DNA from: Collybiopsis luxurians FD-317 M1
Taxonomy: Eukaryota > Basidiomycota > Agaricomycetes > Agaricales > Omphalotaceae
Length of the DNA: 64,000 bases
Direction of reading: 5' to 3'
Assembly (NCBI GenBank): GCA_000827265.1
Contig: KN834775.1
Span: 436,707-500,706, forward strand
The stretch's first letter is position 1. Every line of letters starts with the position of its first letter. The notes under the pieces were generated by a model, which worked only from the letters and a program-made list of their open reading frames with translations, made no database searches and was not told where the DNA came from. Both the position numbers and the translations under genes were made by a program. This document shows positions 32,317 to 44,300 of the stretch, piece after piece.

Positions 32317-34074
32317 CTACATTTCGTAGTCCTGATTCGGGTCCTGATATTCGTCATCAAGTAAGGTTTGGCTTGTAACAGCCCGCGAGTTTCGAGGCGG
32401 GGATGCAACGAAGGCGCTGTGAGTTCCAAGTTGGAGAGTTGTTATGTGTGAAGTATACAATCCTGAATCTGCGATTTTATGGAGATTGAACATGAGCCGC
32501 GACATCATTGTAACCGACGTGCTGGAAAGAGTGGATATTTGAGGGCTTGCTAGTTGAGTAAAAACAGACAATACCTGCTCGCAAATGTGCATAGCACGCC
32601 GCGTAAGTATGGCTGAGTTATTAAAAAAAATCGTCAAAGTTTGCGAATGTATCCAAGAGCTACGCTGGACGTACGGAAGGATACTGGAGAAAATGAGGAT
32701 TAGAGTTTCGCAGACACCGTTTTATCACTCACATAGAACGTTGATATATTGATCTGTCAGAGGATCTGAGAGTGGCATTTTTGGACGAGGTACAACACTA
32801 ACCGCATTGGCAAGAGCCATTACGCTATGAGCGAGATAAGAATAAGTTTGTTCCGCCCGTCCAAGAACTCACCCAAAGTACAAGGATCCTAAAAGATCAA
32901 AAGATAAATTAGTTGACCTGACGAAACGATCGGGAGTATCATTCATTACCGTCGCGCAGAATGATGATAATTAAAGGTATCCTGAGTCGTCGGAGATCTT
33001 TGCGGGTTTTGTAGGCCCTACGGAGTGTCATCCCGAATAGCATTGAGTCATACAGGAACAAAGCCTCCCAAGCAGCTGCGACCTCTGTATAACCAGTTGA
33101 GATGCGACCAGTATTTTGAAAGCTTGTTGACGAAACGTACGAATGGATCTGCACTGTAATTAGAAATTTCATGCAAAGTGAGGCAGACGAAATGGTTCGA
33201 ACGTAGTAAAACTCAGTTGTGTATGGCAACCCAGGGGGGTCGCTTGTGACTCACTTGACTGACCATAAAATATGGAAAACTACGACGAGCCCCAATCAAA
33301 GCAAGCCTTGAAGGTATCAAACGGGGCGCTCACAACTGACAGTGCCGCCAATACACCTGCGGTTGAAAGCATCACAACAAGGACGCGCTTACTGCAATGG
33401 TATAAGGCGTATATACGAATTGTAAGGAGCGCTAGTCAGTGCAGGTGAGGTCAGTCTAGTCTCCCAAATTCAGAGAATGAATCTTACCGCAGACTATGAC
33501 CTGCGTCACGACGAGCAGGAGTTCTCGGAAGATATGGAACGGTCGACAGCTAGGGAATTATTCATTTTGAGTCAAATAATTGTAATTATGCTATACCTCT
33601 GTCGTTGAAAACATCAGATAAATCATGAATTAAAGGTGCAAAAACTAACCGAATCAGTGAGGTGACCGGAGAAGAGCGATACGGTCACGACAATATTTCC
33701 CAGCACCGAAAAGTAGCGATTGAGGAAGAAAAACAGTGCACTTGGGCTCATTCGGGCTTTCCACAAATATCGGATTTCATCAGCTGTAGCGACGTCGGAA
33801 AGAAGAAACTAAGATAGAAAAAAAGGCGCAAAAAAGCCTACGAAATGTCAAAAGGTGGTCCCAGTATTGAAACGCTAAGGGTCGTCGGGTTGAGATTGAG
33901 CTATGTAGAGATATCCAGGGTCAAGAGACGTACTTATTGAGAATAAGTGGAAGTAATTCTCCAATCGCCTACACATTTAGTGAGGACTTGAATACTCGTT
34001 TGCACTCATAATCAAAGGATAGGAACGCACTCTTGTTCCACTACGGAAGCTGGTTGAGCAAATGTCAAGCTCAT
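32317..34074 (-). CDS. DUF6533 membrane protein, copy B
   Basis: ATG 34074 gives MSLTFAQPASVVEQE. Later exons give RLENYFHLFSI, TFQYWDHLLTF, PDEIRYLWKARMSPSALF, FFLNRYFSVLGNIVVTVSLF, EVAAAWEALFLYDSMLFGM and MMSRLMFNLHKIADSGLYT, ending in SQTLLDDEYQDPNQDYEM at 32317. It has the DUF6533 layout of a DEIRYLW helix plus several membrane helices, role unknown. The exons checked near the N-terminus join in frame and have no stops, so the gene appears intact although it lies inside a duplicated segment. It is closer to copy C than to copy A. Not every middle intron was placed. Confidence 0.7.
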
Positions 34075-35284
34075 AGATCTAGGGTAAGTAGCCAATGCTA
34101 CCGCCGGCCAGGACTGTCCAGTGTCGATTGTAAAAGACTAAAAGTCAATGTGCCAAAAGTTCTGCCCTGGCCTTCTCAAAGCTCTATATATATTAATGTA
34201 TATCTGGGCGCCGAGTGGCCTTTCCATTGGTTCTCGATGCCGAGGGGGAGGAACACGTTCGCTCAAGGACAGATTGAATGGGATCACCGGGAGGAGCCCT
34301 GTCAAAATTGTCAATCATTGACGAAAAGAATCCACAATATACATATCTGGCCTCGAGCAATTATTACTTACCAGGATGATGCCGATGTCAGGCGGTGGGG
34401 GCGTCGATGCTTCTCAATATTTGCACAGCAGCCTGTTTAGAGTTCGAGTTTCGAGATTATGAAATTCATATGGAGATGGCGGCTGAGCCAAGTCTAATTT
34501 TCCAAGGACGTGGTCGGAACAGGGAGAAAGAGGCTCGAAAGAGCGGGAAGAGATTAATGATATCCACCGAGATTAATTATATCTACCGAGTGCCTTATCG
34601 AGAATGGAATGGACTTCTTTCGAGATACAATTTGTAGACCGGTACCTGCAGGAAGCTCGGGATGCTCACGAGATAGATGCTGAGTACCTACTCACTGTCA
34701 CCGGACGTGGAAACATTGATTCTGTACCACTGGGATCAAAAGTCGTGAGTGCTTTTACAGGACAGTCCCTTCAATTTGGCGCTATCAGGCACCCACTGGT
34801 AAAAGTGGATTCAACGACTGTCTACTTTCACTGGCAGCAGGCCACGATATACTTCGAGGATGCAAGAAAGTAAACGCTTAAAGCTGTTCAAGACAGCGGA
34901 CACATTCTTCGGAGCGGTCGCTGCGCAAGAGCAATATCATGGCTGGTATCCTTGGGCCTTGTAAGCGGGAGCAGTATACGTTCCGGGTAGCGACTTCACC
35001 GTGAATCCGTCATTCTTTCGGCCCATTCGCGCGTGTAGAAGCCCCAGCAAAGATGGGAATATTCACATATTATCTTATCAGTTTAACGCTCAAGTAATAG
35101 CAATGCCCTTGACCGGCATCAGCTGGCAGTGTGTCGGAGTTTGAAAACCATGAGCCCCTCACGAACGACTTATTCTTTTCAAACTACAAAGCTAGACCGC
35201 TAATACTAATTTATACTAATATCGCCTAGTTCTACCTATTGTCGCGTCCTCATTATCCCGACTTGGGACGACCCGTGTAGACCC
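34075..35284. other. distal part of duplicated segment and spacer
   Basis: About 1.2 kb without a supported gene. An 89-residue frame opens at ATG 34604 (MEWTSFEIQFVDRYLQEAR), but the matching part of copy 2 does not keep the frame. After about 35070 similarity to copy 2 ends, and the rest should hold the promoter of the kinase-like gene. Confidence 0.45.
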
Positions 35285-36817
35285 ATGAAACCTTCTACTC
35301 CTCTTGTTAACGAAGGTATTGATCCTATAGGTATTATAGGTGACCTTGACTTCCAACCCACCGACTCAACCGACTCGTGTACAGAGGAAAATGATGATGA
35401 ACTTCGTCCCTCTGAGCGCGCAGCTAGCAAGGGAAAGACACTTCCCCTGTCTGACCGTCTAGAGAAAGATGGTCCCGACTGTAAAGGTCCTGGACCTGGA
35501 GGAGCAGGTGCAGGCGGCTCTCCAACTAGGAATTCTGGCGGAGGTCCTTCCAACAAGACGAGGAAGAGGAAAAGAGGTTCGGAGGAAGGGAACGAGTACC
35601 GTACGACTGAGGGTCAGAACTCAGCAGAGTTCAAGGTTCATCTCACAGTTAGTGTTTTTTGACCCCTTTCTGGTGATTTTGATGAGAACATCCAAAATTT
35701 AGCATGTTCATCTCGCCTTCAACTGCAAGGAAGAGTTCCTCATATCTCCGGGATTCAGTAAGTTTCTCCGAGAGCCTGTCAAATCTTCAAGAGATGCTGT
35801 TCCCAGTAAAATTGCTACCACTCGCCAATGTCCTTCAGTAACTTCAACCGCCCAAATCGGAGGCGAATCTTCCATCCCTACAGCTCCACCGACCCTCAAT
35901 CAGCAAACTATATCTGGCCGAGGATCCCTTGGAAAAGAAGAGGGATCTTTGCCGGCATCCCAGCAGATCGCTAGTACCTCCAGCGCCGGTGCTTCTTCGT
36001 TTTCATCTTTTGGGATAAGTGTTCTCTCCTCCGGAGGAAGTTCCACCCCTGCTGCCCCTTCCTCCTCTGCCCCTGCAAGCCCAGGTGTTGGCCGTCCCCC
36101 TCGCAAGGACATCGGAGACAAAAATTCTGCTGGTGTGGCTGCCACCCTTGCGCCTGAGCAGCAGGCCATACCGACAGTTGTTACTCATGCAGGAGCAATC
36201 CTCGATATTAAAATCGTTGCAAACACATCCGGAGTCACCACCTGGGGAGGTAACTTCATTCTGGAGGGGGTTAACGACGCCGAAGGTCGCGCTGTTCAGC
36301 TCCGCATTGTTGTCAAACTCTCCGACTGGGCGACGGACCCTGATGAAGAAGAGGATGTTACGAACGAGGGCGAGAAACTTCTGAAGGAAGCTGCAGTGTA
36401 CGACTATCTTGCTGAGGTGGCACCCGGATCAACCATCACTCCAAAGTATTTCGGAGCGTTCAACTGTTCTGGAGCTATCGCGCTCATTCTCGAAGACGGC
36501 GGTCAGCGTTTGTCTAGGGATTCTTTCGGAACACTTGATAACGCGGAGTAAGTCCTTTCCTCTATTCCAAGAGATATTGTTTGGACTACTCACTCGATCG
36601 GTTGCATAGAAAACAGAAACTCTTCAAGATGGCTGAAGAGCTGCACAGTTACGGTGTGAGGCACAATGACCTCTCAGCTCATAACATTCTTCGAAATCAC
36701 GACGGCACCCTTGCTATCATTGATTTCGACTGCGCGGAACTTAGCCATGAATGTCAAGGTCCTGCTAATTGCGCCGAGTTGAAAGACTTTGCGGAGGTTC
36801 TGAAGTTGAGTATCTAA
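35285..36817 (+). CDS. kinase-like protein of a fungal expanded family
   Basis: Three exons (35285-35647, 35703-36547, 36610-36817) give 471 residues. The first 250 residues are disordered, with Gly/Ser/Pro runs and a basic patch (TRKRKRGSEE). The C-terminal half resembles a small protein-kinase-like fold: LRIVVKLSDW (possible VxK lysine), EKLLKEAAVYDYLAE, TPKYFGAF, ALILEDGGQ, then the catalytic loop YGVRHNDLSAHNIL and AIIDFDCAE. HND plus a downstream Asn and a DFD in place of DFG fit aminoglycoside- or choline-kinase-like phosphotransferases better than classical protein kinases. The substrate is unknown. A broken copy of the last exon lies at 31478-31662. The first intron position is the least certain. 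Confidence 0.7.
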
Positions 36818-37406
36818 GTAACGGTTGTTCGGGGAATAACGTGATGGTGAACAGTAGCACGTATCCCTTGACTCTGGGCCAAATCATCCTTGAACTTGAC
36901 CAGCCTTATAAACACTTGAACCGCGCTCCTGGTAAATAATTGCTACATAATGATATCGATGTTTTCCATGCTACAATAGGTGCAATCGAGTGTCAGTTGA
37001 GACTACCATTATAAATACACGAATCCAAAGTCCGAGTTACCTTCCCTTCATCCTTCCACGATCCTCTCTCTGCAGGTCCCGGTCGTACCCTCGCTCTTGT
37101 CCGCCATGTTGCTTGGCTCCCTGCTTCTTCCTCTCTTATCATCTCTTCTCGGACTACAGGGTAGCCTGCGCAATTTCTGTCGTGTCATCGCAGGCCACCC
37201 CAAAACATATATCGTCGTCCCGATACCGTCCTATCCGAGCCAAGTCGACTCCTTGAAGGAGTTCAAAGAGTTTAAATGTCTTCCTGGTCTGACGGATGCC
37301 GTGACAGATCAGTGGTCTCGAAATTGGCTTTGGACTCTTGGTCCCCCCTCCGAACCAGAATTAGAGCCAGAAATATAAACAGAAACTATATCGTTCTCTT
37401 CACACA
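36818..37406. other. duplicated spacer with TATA box, copy 2
   Basis: TATAAA at 36907-36912 matches the box in copy 1. A 90-residue frame starts at ATG 37106 in good context (CCGCCATG) and ends at 37378. It begins MLLGSLLLPLLSSLLG, like a secretion signal, and could encode a small secreted protein. In copy 1 the same ATG is ATA and the downstream frame is not kept, so coding is doubtful. Confidence 0.35.
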
Positions 37407-39146
37407 CTACACTCCAAAGTCCTGATTCATGTCCTGATATTCGTCGCTGAGTAAAGTTTGGCTTGTAACAGCCAGTGAGTTTTGAGGCGGGGATGCAATG
37501 AAGGCGCTGTAAGTTCCAAGTTGGATAGTCGTTGCATGTGAAGTATACAATCCTGAATCTGCAATCTTATGAAGATTGAACATGAGTCGTGACATCATTG
37601 TCACCGACATGCTGGAAATAGTGGATATTTAAGGGCTTGCCAATTGAGCAAAAAAAGACTATACCTGCTCGCAAATGTGCATAATACGCCGTGTAGGTAT
37701 GGCTAGGTGATGAAGAAAACGTCAGAGTTTACGAAAGTTTCCAAGAGCTCTGCTGGACATACAGAAGGATACTGGAGAAAATGAGGATTAGAGTTTCGCA
37801 GAAACGGTTCTACCACTCACATAGAACGTTGATATATTGATCTGTCAAAGGATTTGAGAGGGGCATTTTGGGAAGAGATACAATACTAACCGCGTTGGCA
37901 AGAGCCATTACGCTATGAATGAGATAAGAATATATTCATGGCGCCCGTCCAAGAACTCACCCAAAATACATTGACCCTGGATCAAAAGATGTTTTTAGTC
38001 GACCTGACAAAAGAATCGGGAGTACCATTCCTTACCGTCGCGAAGAATGATGATAATCAAAGGTATCCTGAGTTGTTGGAACTCTTTGCGGGTTTGGTAG
38101 GCCCTATGGAGTGTCATGCCGAATAGCATTGAATCATACAGAAACAAAGCCTCCCAAGCAGCTGCGACCTCTACATAACCAGTTGAGACACAACCGGTAT
38201 TTTAAAAGCTTGTTGACAAACGTACGAACGGATCTGCACTGCAATCAGAAATTTAATGCAAAGGCAGACAAAATAATGCGAACGCAGTAAAACTCAGTTG
38301 TGTATGGCAACCCAAAGGGGTCGCTTCCGATTTGCTTGACTGGCCGTATGATATTGAAAACTATAACAAGCTCCGATTAAAGCAAGCCTTGGAAGTATTT
38401 ATGTAGACGGGGCGCTCACAACTGACAACGCCGCCAGTACACCTGCGGTCGAAAGCATCACCATAAGGATGCGCTTACTGCAATGGTATAGGGCATATAT
38501 GCGAATGGTAAGGAGCGCTAGTCAGCGCAGATGAGGTCAACCTAGTCTTTCGAACTCAGAGAATGAATCTCACCGCAGACTATGACCTGCGCCACAACGA
38601 GCAGGAGTTCTCGAAAGATATGGAACGATCCGCAGCTAGCGAAATCATCGGTTTCTATTCAAACAATTTTAATTACGCCATACCTCTGTCGTTGAAACAT
38701 CAGATGAATCTTGGATTAAAGGTGAAAGAACCAACCGAATCGGTGAGGTTGCTGGAAAGAAGCGATACGGTCACGACAATATTTCCCAGCACCGAAAAGT
38801 AGCGATTGAGGAAGAAAAACACTGTACTTGGGCTCTTTGGACCTTTCCACAGGTATTGAACTTCATCAGCTGTAGCGACGTCAACAAAAAGAAACCGACA
38901 AGGTGCAAATGACTTACGAAATGTCAAAATATGGTCCCAGTATTGAAACGCTAAGGGTCGTAGGGTCAAAATTGGGCTAGAGATGACCAGGGTCAAGAGA
39001 CGTACTTATAGAGAATAAATGCAAGTAATTCTCTAATCGCCTACACATTCAATGAAGACTTGAATACTCATTCGCACTCAGAGTCGAAGGATAGGAACGC
39101 ACTCTTGCTCCACTACGGAAGCCAGTTGAGTAAATGTCGAGTTCAT
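37407..39146 (-). CDS. DUF6533 membrane protein, copy C
   Basis: ATG 39146 gives MNSTFTQLASVVEQE. Further exons give RLENYLHLFSI, TFQYWDHILTF, PDEVQYLWKGPKSP, STVFFFLNRYFSVLGNIVV and TVSLLSSNLTDS. The end is MMSRLMFNLHKIADSGLYT and later SQTLLSDEYQDMNQDFGV at 37407. The first exon joins checked have no stops and keep frame. Same layout and strand as copies A and B, and nearly the same exon sequence as B, from which it is separated by the kinase-like gene. Function unknown; several membrane helices predicted by eye. Confidence 0.7.
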
Positions 39147-40418
39147 AGAGAAGCTAGCCAACGCTAGCGCCGGCCAGGACTGTCCAGTGTCGATTGTCAA
39201 AGACTGAAGTTAATGAGGCAGAAGTTCTGCCCTGACCTTCTCAAAGCTCTATTTATAATAACATAATATATTCAGGCGCCGAGTGACCTTTCCATTGGAT
39301 CTCGATGCCGAGAGGGAGGAGCGCGCTTTGCTCATGGACAGATTGGTTATTGAATGGGATCCCTGGGAGGATGCGCTGTCAAAGTTATCAATCACTGACG
39401 AGAAGAATCCATACAGTAACATAAAATATCTGGCCTTGAACAACCCCACCGCCCGACATCGGCAAGATCCTGGTAGATAATGGGCGTCGATGGTTCTCAG
39501 GATTTGCACAGCAGACTGTTTAGACCTCGAGTCCCGAGATCATGATATTCATATGGAGATGAATATTGAGGCCAAGTATGGTGTCCAAAGGACGCGACAG
39601 GAACAGGGAGAAAGAGGCTCGGAAAAGCGGGAAGAGATCAATGATATCGTCTGGGTGCTTTTTCTCTGTATATAGAGAATGGACTTTTTCGAAATAAGTA
39701 CGATCGGTCATCCGGTTCAGACCGGGAAGCTTGGGATACTCACGAGATAGATGCAGAGTACTGGCATGGTTGATTCTGTATAAAACGAAAGTCATGAGTG
39801 TCTCATTTTAGAAGACAGTCGCTTCAATTTTACGCTATCGGGTATATATCCATCCAGTCCACCGATAGTCTGCTTTGAAGTACTACCGGCGGGCTACGAT
39901 ATAGACACCGGGGATACGAAGAGGTAAACACTTGATCTGTTCAAGAAACTTTGGTTGCAGTCACTGCGGAAGAGCAGTATCATGGCAGGTATACTTCGTA
40001 TGCAGGAGCGATGTGTACAGTATTTTACTTAGCGATTCAACATACTCAACCGTGACTCCGGCGTTCTTTCGGTCCATTCGCGCGTGCAGAAGGCCCAGCA
40101 GTGATGAGGCGGCAATCTCACCTTCGGACTGCGAGCCTTTCCCGATCGAGCTATCTGAGGATTGAACTCGATTTCAAAAAATCTGTTTTATCCAAACAGC
40201 GATCATTTGTTCGATGGGTTTTGGCTATCAATCTCAGTTAGAGTGTAGGATCAGGAATGGGAAGAATTAAGGGAGTGGTAATATTTAATGGACGTAGCAT
40301 AATACAATGGTCGGGAAAAGACAGCGGGAACTTTAATCTGCAAGGGATGTTTATCATTCGGCAACATGGATGCTGATGGTCCCACACCTGATTAAAAGAA
40401 TCACAATAACAGGTGTTA
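39147..40418. other. distal part of duplicated segment 2 and spacer
   Basis: About 1.3 kb without a supported gene. A 65-residue frame at 39283-39480 (TFPLDLDAEREERALLMDR) is protein-like, but the matching part of copy 1 is not in frame. Similarity with copy 1 fades at about 40115. Confidence 0.4.
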
Positions 40419-40860
40419 TTAGTGGCGCGAAGAGTTGCTTAAAATTGTAGATCGAGAACGATCCTCACTAGCAGAGTTGAAGAAGATGATTGACCACCGG
40501 TTTGGTTGAGGCTCGCGGCGTTTTGGAGTGACGTGAACGAAGCCGGGGGGTAAAGAGGAGAACCGCCTCGATCTCCTAGGACGACGGGGCGAGCTGATTC
40601 GTTTCCAAAGCAAGATAATACGCCGTTTGAACGTTCTACGTCGTTGCATAGTAGTTGTCGTCCCTGTCACAAAGGAAGGGTCGGTGCCATTGAAGGTAGT
40701 AGCTTCTGATCCACGACGAGGGACGTCATAGCTATGCCGAGAGCGGTCATTAGCGATACTTCATATGAATAGCATGAGTTGCGAACCTATGAGTGATCAA
40801 CGGAAAACTAGAGGACGACTGCGCGCGATCTTTACGTTTGCGCAAGTGAATACAAAACAT
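40419..40860 (-). CDS. hypothetical small basic protein
   Basis: Two exons (40860-40787, 40731-40419) joined by a 55-base GT-AG intron give 128 residues. The product is strongly basic, with MQRRRTFKRRIILLWKR and SSPRRPRRSRRFSS, and has no recognised domain. The exact frame over the splice and the ATG in the first exon support a gene, but nothing independent does. It lies at the edge of the accessory region, upstream of and divergent from KAP123. Confidence 0.45.
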
Positions 40861-41342
40861 CGCGTATGAGTGTTAAGAAAAGAAAAGGGAAGAGAAATGA
40901 AAGAAAGAGCGCCACATTACTGTATTTATATTTCTCAGTTAGCGTGATTTAATGCACCCAAATGAGAGAACAATGGACGCGTCGCTGTGGCATTCTGAAC
41001 AAAAGAGCTCAGTTCACGTGGCCGCGACCAGAAAATTAAGAAGCGCACCGGAGCAGAGTGGCTCTCAACGTGGTGTAACGGATTTCTTTTGTATAGTATC
41101 AGAAACATCGCCAGTTTCGACAATAAAACGTAAAAATGCGCTTGGAAAACATGCCTTGGATGCAAGTCCAGGATCAAGTCGAGTGGCAATGGCAATGGCA
41201 TTGGCAAGCTGTGGCAAGCCGGGCGCTAAGCACCACGTGAAGATTAAGAACGTGGGATAGTACAAAATTTTTTTCAAGTGGTGGAATTTTGTCGATCATC
41301 CTTTTTAACGACCATCTCCCATATACCACTTTCTCTGTCAAA
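40861..41342. other. promoter region of KAP123
   Basis: About 480 bases between divergent genes. It contains CACGTGG twice (near 41017 and 41233), an E-box-like core. The open frames on the minus strand here have no domain. Confidence 0.4.
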
Positions 41343-44300
41343 ATGGATGTGAGTCCTTGGATAGCTTGCGATCTGTCGATTTCAGCCTCTAATTTCAATT
41401 TTTCAGCCCAACTTTGTCCAGGGACTTCACAACTTGCTAGTCCAGACAACTTCTAACGACACAGCTCTCCTCAAAACTGTACGATTTGTCCTAGTTTAAT
41501 TTTTTCTACAAGAATCTGACTTCTCTAAGGCCACTGCCCAACTCAATCAAGAATACTATAAAAACCCAGCATGCATATCCGCTCTCGCAAGCATCATCGC
41601 TAGCTCTCCGGAGCAAGCTGTACGCGATCTCAAATTATGTTTTATCGATTAACCTTATTGACTGTGCATCGCAGATTCGCCAGCTCGCTGCCGTTGAGAT
41701 GAGAAAGCGTGTAGCCTTCAACAGCGGTAATATGTGGACAATGCTGCCCCAAGATGAGCGCGAACAGATCAAATCAAAATTCCCCGAATTGATTCTCGCA
41801 GAGACAAGGTGATTTTCTCGATTCGATGTTTTACAGAGCTTCGGTCCTGACGTTACTACCCAGTAACCCTGTTCGTCATTCCGCTGCGCGTGTCATAGCT
41901 GCGATCGCCGCCATCGAGTTACCTATGGGAACGTGGAATCAACTTCTCCCCTTCCTTCAACAAACTTGTACTTCACCTAATGCATCGCACCGTGAAGTTG
42001 GCATTTTCATGCTCTACACGTCGCTCGAGAACATTGTTGAAGGGTTCCAGGATCATATGAGCTCGTTATTCCAGCTTTTCTCCCAAACACTGGCAGATCC
42101 CGACAGCATTGAAGTTCGGATCACGACTGTCCGGTAAGTTAGCCACATTTTTTCCCTTATTGACTGCGTCTTGATGTATGCTTAGTGCTATGGGGGTCAT
42201 CGCACAATATATCGATGCGGATGATAAGGCATATCTCGTATGACTGTTCATTGTTCCGTAATATTCGATCCCCCATTAACCTACGATTGCATAGGCTCAA
42301 TTCCAACAACTCCTTCCTGCCATGATTCAGGTTATTGGACAGTGTGTAGAAACCGCCAACGAGTCAGGAGCTCGCAATGTATTTGATGTCCTCGAAACTC
42401 TCCTCATTTTGGTACGTCTTGAGATTTCATCTCACCCCTTCGTGTTCTCATGCAGCATTCATAGGAAATTCCCCTACTCAGCAAGGTCATACCTGATCTT
42501 GTTGAGTTCCTTCTCCGCTGCGGTGGAAACCGCGCCTACGAGAATGATCTCAGAATTCTCGCCTTAAATGCTCTCAACTGGACAGTTCAATAGTGGGTTT
42601 TCATATTTTTTTGCTCAGAGCGGCCTGTTGATATCTTCACAGCAAAAAATCCAAGTTGCAGAGTTTCGGTCTCGCACCTTCCATTCTCGAGCATTTGATG
42701 CCGCTGACTACCGAGGAAGAACCTGAAGACGTTGACGAAGATGCTCCTTCTCGAGTATGTCGTGATTGAACAGTATCATGGCGTCGTTAATTGTTTTTGT
42801 AGTCCGCTCTTCGCATTATCGATGGGTTGTCGACCAACTTGCCTCCCATGCAAGTTTTCCCTGCCCTGCGTACGCTCATCGTGCAATATTTCTCCTCTCA
42901 AAATCCTGCGCAGCGCCGTGGTGCCATGCTCGCTCTCGGTATCGCCGTTGAAGGTTGCAGCGAATTTATGACTCCGTTAATGGGGGAGGTTTGGCCCATC
43001 ATTGAGGCCGGTCTTCAGGATAGTGATGCCAGCGTCAGGAAAGCAACCTGTGTGGCCGTCAGCTGCTTCTGCGAGTGGTTAGAGGATGACTGCATCGCCA
43101 AACACGCTGTGCTTGTTCCAGTACGTTTTGTCTTTTTTTACGCGATCTTTGAACTTTGCTAATTGTTTGTACAGGCGATCATGAACTTGATCAATGACCC
43201 AGAGACACAACGTTCCGCATGCACCGCTCTGGATGCTCTTCTTGAAATTCTCCACGATGTCATTGACCAGTACTTGCAGCTCATTATGGAGCGCCTTTCC
43301 GGCCTTCTAGAGACCGCTCCTATTCCTGTCAAGTCTGTCGTCACTGGCGCAATTGGTAGTGCTGCTCATGCTTCCAAAGAGCAGTTTGTTCCCTATTTCG
43401 AGCCTACCATGCAGCGTCTTCAGCACTTCCTCGTTCTCACCGGCGAGGGCGAGGAAGTTGAGCTTCGCGGTATAACCATGGATGCCGTTGGAACATTTGC
43501 TGAGGCTGTCGGCAAAGAGAAGTTCAGGCCGTACTTCCCCACCATGATGACCCAAGCCTTCCAGGGTATCGATATGGGAAGTGCTCGTCTGAGGGAGTGC
43601 AGTTTCCTGTTCTTTGGTGTAATGGCGCGCGTATTCGGGGATGAATTTGCTGGTTATCTTCCTCGCGTTGTACCTCCTCTTGTTGCTAGTTGCAACCAGG
43701 ATGAAGGCGTAGAAGAAGGTCAGTTTAATGTTTATTTTTCACGTAATCTGGCCTTACGACTTTATCTTTTCAGGATCCACTTCGGACCCATCTTCAGCCT
43801 TCAACTCTGGCCTTTCTGCCTCTAATGCCATCACTGTCTCAGACGAGGTTGATGCCAATGGCAATCCTTCGATAGAGTTGGAAGATGTGGATCTGGACAA
43901 ACTACTCGATGTTAACAGTGCTATCGCTGTTGAGAAGGAGATCGCTGCTGATACGATTGGCACGTTGTTCAACGCCACCCAGGCTCACTTCTTGCCCTAC
44001 GTTGAGCAGTGTACTCTGGAGCTAGTCAAGCTTTTGGGACATTACTACGAGGGAATCCGAAAGAGTGCTCTGGACTCTCTGCTTGAGATCGTTAGAACAT
44101 TCTATGATCTGAGCGACCATCAGCCTTGGCAAGCTGGAGCAACAGTCGTATGCCCATTTCTTTCGCTCGCTAGTTTGGCTTCTTATTCCGCGCTTCTAGA
44201 CTGTTCCCCTCGCACCGACTGTTAAGGAACTTATCGGTCATGTTCTTCCCGCTCTGCTTGAGATGTACGAAACCGAGGATAACAAGTGAGTTATTTGTTC

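Larger units (their letters stand above)
31470..35070 (+). repeat. duplicated segment, copy 1
   Basis: About 3.6 kb with collinear similarity to 36605-40115, in direct orientation. Anchors seen in both are the kinase 3' end (GAAGAGCTGCACAGTTA), AACGGTTGTTCGGGG, CTCCTGGTAAATAATTGCT, the whole DUF6533 gene, and CATTCGCGCGTG near the end. Borders are approximate. Parts read side by side look well above 80% identical, with small indels; no alignment was run. Confidence 0.85.
36605..40115 (+). repeat. duplicated segment, copy 2
   Basis: Counterpart of 31470-35070 in direct orientation, about 5.1 kb downstream. It begins with the last exon of the kinase-like gene and includes the TATA spacer, DUF6533 copy C and a distal spacer. 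Since the whole kinase gene is only here, copy 2 is the likely source or the better preserved unit. Confidence 0.85.

Noticed and set aside
34604..34873. 89-residue frame in the distal part of duplicated segment 1
   Set aside because: Not conserved in the matching part of segment 2 and no domain.
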